Below, in pieces: positions 23,355 through 27,526 of a stretch of 27,526 nt of DNA. Made by a program: the position numbers and the translations under genes. Location of the stretch: the IMG/VR virus record IMGVR_UViG_3300025853_000522, positions 1 through 27,526 of that record. The stretch is one strand, 5' to 3'. The DNA comes from a virus. Each line of letters opens with the position of its first letter. Position 1 is the first letter of the stretch. The notes below the pieces were generated by a model. The model had not been told where the DNA came from, made no database searches, and saw nothing but the letters and a program-made list of their open reading frames with translations.

Positions 23355-24812
23355 TTAGATTCCTTTAAATAATACAAAGTTGTTAGCAGCTTGTGTTACT
23401 AAACATCTTTCAGACAGGAAGTTTACTTCCATAGCATCTAAAGTAGATGTAAATGCACCACCGGCAGAACCAGTTAACCAAGACTTCATTCTTCTGTCAT
23501 CAGCTTGTGAAGCTCTATAACGTACGTGTAAGAAAGGTCTACGGATATTAGTTCCTAAAACTTGATCATATACTGTAGAAGTTCCAGCTGGCACTAATAC
23601 ACCTTCAATTGAACTTATTCCGTCAATACCTCCACGAGTAGAAGCGTCGTTTAAGTATTTCCAGTCAGTTTTGTAAAAGTCGTAAGAACCTCTTCTAAAT
23701 CCTGAGAATCCAAGGTTTAAAGCCATTTCTTCTGAATTTTCAAATAATCCAAAAGCAGTGCCTCCAGCAAATCCGCCAGATATACTAGCTAGCATATCAT
23801 CAAAATCTAAAGCAGTTTGTCTTTGCAAGAATAACATATTTTCTTCGATAGCTCCTTGAGTGTCTAAGTTTTTCAATATGTCATCAAAAGCATCCAATCC
23901 TGCAGCAGCAGTGAATCCTACATTTACATTTCCACGATCTTCAATAGCGGCAAATAAACCTTCAGTTCCAGCTAATTTAGCAGTTGTAACAGCTGCAATG
24001 CCATCATTTTTTTCACCTTCAACCATTGACATTTCTAAATAATCTTCAAAACGTAATCTTGTTTCAGATTCAGCTTTTAAATACCATAAGTATCCAGATG
24101 TTCCGTCTTCAGTCGCAACTTCAACCCATCCAATTTGCGCCATATCAGAACCATTAACGCTGTATTGGCTTCTAATAATAATTGGGGTATTTGCATACTG
24201 CGTAAATTGCGGCTCTACAGATACTCTAGCATTAGCGCCTGTCATATCTACTCCTTTTTGGTAAGCAGAACCATATACAAATATTTTTAAAGTAGCAGAA
24301 CCAATTGTGACACCGTTGTCTGCATTCTCTAAAGCCTTATTGTTAAAAGGTTGTACGGTGATAGCTTTAGCTCCAGCACCAGGAGCAGAAGCAGAAACAA
24401 GACATTTAGCCTCGCCACCAGTTGCAGGGTCTAAAACAACTATAGTATCATTTACAGAAATAACATTATCTACTCCCGCAGGTATAGTAATAACGTTACC
24501 ATTAGCAGGAGCCGCACCAACGCCACCTCCAGTAGCAGAACAGTCATCATAAGCAATGTGTAATCTATTTTGTTCTGACCAAATTACTTGATCACTTGAC
24601 ATTGGCATTTCAGCGCCAACCATTCTTAAGAAGCCAGATAACGTACGATTTCCGTAACGCTCTACTTCTTGTTCGTATACTTCTGGTAGGTATTGCTGTG
24701 CAAAAGTATCGCTGTTTCCAGCACCACCATCGTCGAATTTTAGGTAGTTAGTATCCAATAGCTGTTGAGTTTGGCTAGGGATAATACTACCAAATTGAGG
24801 AGTTAAACTCAT
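23355..24812 (-). CDS. Major capsid protein (HK97-fold type expected), 485 aa
   Basis: Forms the phage head shell. The N-terminal block (FAQQYLPEVYEQEVERYGNR, then TLSGFLRMVGAEMPMSSDQV, about 37-76) is the kind of N-arm/helix seen in capsid proteins of marine and Bacteroidetes phages. The centre is Ala/Gly-rich strands (about 90-180). Next come the acidic helix around SETRLRFEDYLEMSMVEGEK, a segment with RQTALDFDDMLASISGGFAG, and a C-terminus ending LSERCLVTQAANNFVLFKGI. Gene order (portal, scaffold-like, this gene), a size near 50 kDa and an own downstream hairpin all support the call. There is no fused protease or obvious Delta-domain coiled coil, which fits a separate scaffold gene. The start follows an A/T-only leader. 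Confidence 0.8.
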   Translation of the reverse strand: MSLTPQFGSIIPSQTQQLLDTNYLKFDDGGAGNSDTFAQQYLPEVYEQEVERYGNRTLSGFLRMVGAEMPMSSDQVIWSEQNRLHIAYDDCSATGGGVGAAPANGNVITIPAGVDNVISVNDTIVVLDPATGGEAKCLVSASAPGAGAKAITVQPFNNKALENADNGVTIGSATLKIFVYGSAYQKGVDMTGANARVSVEPQFTQYANTPIIIRSQYSVNGSDMAQIGWVEVATEDGTSGYLWYLKAESETRLRFEDYLEMSMVEGEKNDGIAAVTTAKLAGTEGLFAAIEDRGNVNVGFTAAAGLDAFDDILKNLDTQGAIEENMLFLQRQTALDFDDMLASISGGFAGGTAFGLFENSEEMALNLGFSGFRRGSYDFYKTDWKYLNDASTRGGIDGISSIEGVLVPAGTSTVYDQVLGTNIRRPFLHVRYRASQADDRRMKSWLTGSAGGAFTSTLDAMEVNFLSERCLVTQAANNFVLFKGI

Positions 24813-24826
24813 AATTTTTAGTTTTT

Positions 24827-26014
24827 TTAGTTAAATTTTTTTGTTTTAATTTTCAGTTTTGTAGAGTCAGCACCTGAAATTGCTTTAACTTTAAATCCAT
24901 TTAAAAACACTTCACCTTGAGTTGACCTAGCTTTGGCACTACTTAAGTTTTTTGAACTGTTTACGACTTCTTTCACAGCGTCTGCTTTTCCTTGCTCATA
25001 GAAATGAGCGGCAATCTTATCTACATTGTCAGCGGCATACATAGCTTTGTGATAACCTTTTGTATCTGTAACATTACCTTCAGCGTCTAGGAACTTCCCG
25101 ACAAGGTTTTTAATGTTAGATTGGCTTTCTGCAACTTTATCACGATTTTGAATGTTGTACTTATAATTCTTTTCGCCAACTTTAATATCGAAACCTTCGA
25201 AACTGTCGTTAAAAAGCTGTTTAGTACTTTCTTTAAATTGCGTGTGCTGTTGCTCAGCTTGTTCTTGCTGCTTATTATATCGGTTAAAAAAGTCCATAGC
25301 TTTTTGTTGGTCTTGAGTAACGCCCGGTCTCAACTTGATCTCGTCGTAATATTTACTCTTAGTTTCCTCTAAATAGCCTTTGGCTTTTGCAACTTCTTCT
25401 TTAAACGCAATTTTCTTTTTGCGCATATCTTTTTCCTCATCTACGTCTTCGTCATAAACAAAGTCTTCTAAAATGAGATCTATATCTTCGCCTTCTAAAT
25501 AAGGCTTTTCTTTTTTGTAATATTCTTTTAACAGAGTAACATCGTCTACTTTTGAGTAGTCAGCGTTAAGTCTTGTATAGTCCTCTATTGTCCCGCCTGT
25601 TTCTTCCATAAAGGAAACTAGCTTTTCAATATTTTCTGGCAACTGTTTGCCTAATATTTTTTCGTCTCTTAGTGCTTCCTTAACTTCGGCTTCAACCTTA
25701 GCTACTTCGACTTCTTTGATTGGAGAAAACCTCTCAGCATCCTCGTTGGGCTCTTGTATAGGTTCTCCCACCTTTGCGCTATCTCCGGATGGTTCTTCCA
25801 CAGATATCTTCTCTGTTTCTCCGATTTGAATGGCATCTTCTTTTTGTTTAGGTATTACTACTTTCTTGACGTCTGGCTCTAACTCAATTAAGGGTTCTTT
25901 CATGTTTACCTTAACTGGTTCTTCGCTTACGTTTGTTAGTTTTTTAGGAGTCTTCTTTTTTAATTTAAACTCACCTTCCTGTTTAACAGGCTCATTTGTT
26001 TTTACTTTTGACAT
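24827..26014 (-). CDS. Scaffold-like acidic/coiled-coil protein (395 aa)
   Basis: Probably guides capsid assembly and is absent or minor in the mature head. It sits between portal and major capsid genes, the classic place for scaffolds. The first ~110 residues are Lys/Pro/Glu-rich and look disordered (KLKKKTPKKLTNVSEEP and similar). Residues about 115-310 are highly charged helices (IDLILEDFVYDEDVDEEKDM, and MDFFNRYNKQQEQAEQQHTQ). The C-terminal quarter is more compact (HKAMYAADNVDKIAAHFYEQ), then a basic tail with KLKIKTKKFN. A basic C-terminus that binds coat protein is a known scaffold property (P22); that it acts so here is inference. There is no protease motif. The leader is a near copy of that of the 271-aa gene. 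Confidence 0.65.
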   Translation of the reverse strand: MSKVKTNEPVKQEGEFKLKKKTPKKLTNVSEEPVKVNMKEPLIELEPDVKKVVIPKQKEDAIQIGETEKISVEEPSGDSAKVGEPIQEPNEDAERFSPIKEVEVAKVEAEVKEALRDEKILGKQLPENIEKLVSFMEETGGTIEDYTRLNADYSKVDDVTLLKEYYKKEKPYLEGEDIDLILEDFVYDEDVDEEKDMRKKKIAFKEEVAKAKGYLEETKSKYYDEIKLRPGVTQDQQKAMDFFNRYNKQQEQAEQQHTQFKESTKQLFNDSFEGFDIKVGEKNYKYNIQNRDKVAESQSNIKNLVGKFLDAEGNVTDTKGYHKAMYAADNVDKIAAHFYEQGKADAVKEVVNSSKNLSSAKARSTQGEVFLNGFKVKAISGADSTKLKIKTKKFN

Positions 26015-26036
26015 AATATAATATAATTAAATAGTT
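26015..26036 (-). promoter_or_regulatory. Repeated A/T leader motif abutting a start codon (copy 2)
   Basis: These 22 bases before the ATG of the scaffold-like gene match the leader of the 271-aa gene (23270-23291) at 21 of 22 positions. Only this short leader is duplicated; the bases further upstream differ. A promoter, an RNA-processing site or a translation-initiation leader are all possible. Confidence 0.5.
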
Positions 26037-26044
26037 GTTACTTT

Positions 26045-27526
26045 CTACATGAAAGCTTGCATGCCTTGTTCAGGCTGATTTTCAAAGTCTATAGGTAAGC
26101 CATCATTTTTTCTTTGGCTTATCAATTCACTTTGTTGTGTAGCTTCCATTTTGCTACGTTTATCTTTGCGATCTTCAATTGCTCCTTCTTTTTGCTGGAT
26201 CGTTTGAACATCTAGTTGTTTAAGTTGCATATCGTATTGGAATTTTGTTTGCATTTTTTGTGCTTCTAATTGTGCTGCAATTTCCATACGCTGTATTTCC
26301 ATTTGATTTTTTGATTGTTCAAATTGAACATTAGCACCCATTATAGCCTCTTGCTTTTGTACTTCAGCCATAGCTGTTTTTTCTGCAGTATCTGCCTGTG
26401 CTTGTCCTTGAGCTGCAATATTAGCTTGCTGATTAGCTTGATCTTGTTTAGCTTTTGCTTTGCGCTTTATTTTAAGCATTTGATTTGCTAGCTTAAGATT
26501 TTTTATTTGTCTTAAATCTATAGCATCTTCTAAATTTAAACTACCTTGTTGTAATGAAACTTGAATGTTTGCTTCAAGCTGCGCTAACTCTTCGTCATCT
26601 GGCTCTAACTCTAAAAATATACCAAAATCGTGCAAGTTTAAATTAATAACTTCGTCTAAAGTTTTTATATTAAACGTTGATATAGAGTTTTGTAATGCAC
26701 TTCTTGTAAGCGGAAATTCTAAAGCATCTGCTATTTTAAGAGCAATGTTTTCAGCCAGTTTAAGTGTTATATAAAGACTAGACTGGTTAATATGTCTAGT
26801 GGCAACATTAGACGCATTAGCGGCCATCTTTTGCAGCCCTACAAGCGAGTTCTTGTCCATTGCTGTACCGTCTCTTGCTTCATTTAACCCTGTTACATCG
26901 CGTATCATTTGTAAATAATATTGATACGTTTGTATAAGCGCTCCTATTTTAGCTTGACCGCTTGAGCTATTAAGTTCTTGAATTGGTACTTTACCGGCAT
27001 TCATATCACCGTCTTGTGTAAGTGATCTACCTACAATAGAACCTGTTTGGAAATACATATTAAGTGCTTCTGCAGGATTGTAGTTTGTGCCATTACCTAA
27101 ATCAACTTCTGCAAGTCCGTCCATATCTAAGTATACACCGTCTGGTACCATACGAGATAAAACTTGCTGCAGCTTTAAATGAGTTAATTGAATCATATCA
27201 GCAAAACCAATACATTTGCTTACAATAGATTCAATTCTTCCTTTGTACATTCTAGGCGCACATATAGCATAATTCATTTCAACCTTAGTTGTATCTGCGA
27301 CAGGTCTTGTCATGTTTTCCGCTAACTCCCATTTAAGCATATCGTTATTACCTAACACTTTTGCTCCTGTATATAATACTTCGATAGATCTTGATACTCT
27401 TTCAAAATTATCATTTTCAGGCGGGTTAAATGTGTCTGGCTTTTCTAAAGCTTTCATCAGCCCTTGTTCTGTTTGCTTTATTTTAAATACTTGATTGTGA
27501 TATGTTTTGTATTCAAAGTATAAAAC
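26045..27526 (-). CDS. Portal protein, C-terminal part (runs off the right edge)
   Basis: Forms the ring through which DNA enters and leaves the head. The reading frame stays open to the last base of the window (VLYFEYKTYHNQVFKIKQTE before the in-frame Met at 27457), so that Met is internal and the N-terminus is missing. Portal-like parts: YYLQMIRDVTGLNEARDGTA with LVGLQKMAANASN (the stem/wing helices that in many portals carry a 'TG-x-x-x-AR/DG' motif), a hydrophobic-acidic segment LHDFGIFLELEPDDEELAQL, and a very long Gln/Ala/Lys coiled coil (about residues 325-445 from the internal Met). A Q-rich C-terminal helix of this sort is typical of podovirus portals with a barrel and of crAss-like portals. 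It is followed by the scaffold-like and capsid genes. Confidence 0.75.
   Translation of the reverse strand, partial: VLYFEYKTYHNQVFKIKQTEQGLMKALEKPDTFNPPENDNFERVSRSIEVLYTGAKVLGNNDMLKWELAENMTRPVADTTKVEMNYAICAPRMYKGRIESIVSKCIGFADMIQLTHLKLQQVLSRMVPDGVYLDMDGLAEVDLGNGTNYNPAEALNMYFQTGSIVGRSLTQDGDMNAGKVPIQELNSSSGQAKIGALIQTYQYYLQMIRDVTGLNEARDGTAMDKNSLVGLQKMAANASNVATRHINQSSLYITLKLAENIALKIADALEFPLTRSALQNSISTFNIKTLDEVINLNLHDFGIFLELEPDDEELAQLEANIQVSLQQGSLNLEDAIDLRQIKNLKLANQMLKIKRKAKAKQDQANQQANIAAQGQAQADTAEKTAMAEVQKQEAIMGANVQFEQSKNQMEIQRMEIAAQLEAQKMQTKFQYDMQLKQLDVQTIQQKEGAIEDRKDKRSKMEATQQSELISQRKNDGLPIDFENQPEQGMQAFM

Noticed and set aside
27455-27457. ATG at 27457 as the portal start
   Set aside because: The frame stays open to the window edge with portal-like coding sequence upstream, so this Met is internal.
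14523-27526. Firm classification as a crAss-like phage
   Set aside because: Neck and hub motifs are reminiscent, but the hallmark RNA polymerase genes and the terminase are not in the window and no search was possible.

Overview
The window looks like the virion-structure and lysis module of a tailed double-stranded DNA phage, probably a short-tailed (podovirus-type) phage of a marine Bacteroidetes/Flavobacteriia host. It is AT-rich and densely packed, with one-strand gene blocks, gaps of a few bases or short overlaps, and no tRNA, integrase or insertion sequence. None of the gene starts I inspected has a Shine-Dalgarno GGAG/AGGAG; the leaders are A/T-only. That is typical of Bacteroidetes translation and is the main sequence argument for the host. 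The neck proteins resemble those of crAss-like phages and Cellulophaga podoviruses, judged from remembered motifs and not from a search.

Layout. A class I ribonucleotide reductase large subunit (3' part only) enters from the left edge on the plus strand and ends at a strong bidirectional hairpin (1054-1080). Everything else is on the minus strand and is transcribed from right to left. From the right edge: portal (its N-terminus lies beyond the window), scaffold-like acidic protein, major capsid protein, a conserved 271-aa protein, two neck/ring candidates (258 and 407 aa), and a large tail-hub/stabilisation protein. The hub appears as two cistrons (1438 and 501 aa), where I recall relatives having one. 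Next come a cupin-fold protein, three probable ejection or internal virion proteins (223, 383 and 2984 aa), and a cluster of seven small genes. That cluster holds a 51-aa holin candidate and a T7-lysozyme-type amidase, and ends at the same hairpin as the reductase.

How it works together. Portal, scaffold and capsid protein build the head. The neck/ring and hub proteins close it and form the short tail. The internal proteins are likely packaged and delivered on infection. Holin and amidase release progeny, and the reductase supplies deoxynucleotides. Hairpins follow the capsid gene and the 271-aa gene, which suggests stepped expression along the late operon.

Most unusual: (1) the 2984-aa protein carries a complete set of HAD-phosphatase motifs, a degenerate HExxH-like site and a duplicated C-terminal module; (2) four small proteins around the lysis genes share an N-terminal S-P-F/L tag, and three of them start at a TAATG stop/start overlap; (3) the tail-hub protein is cleanly split.
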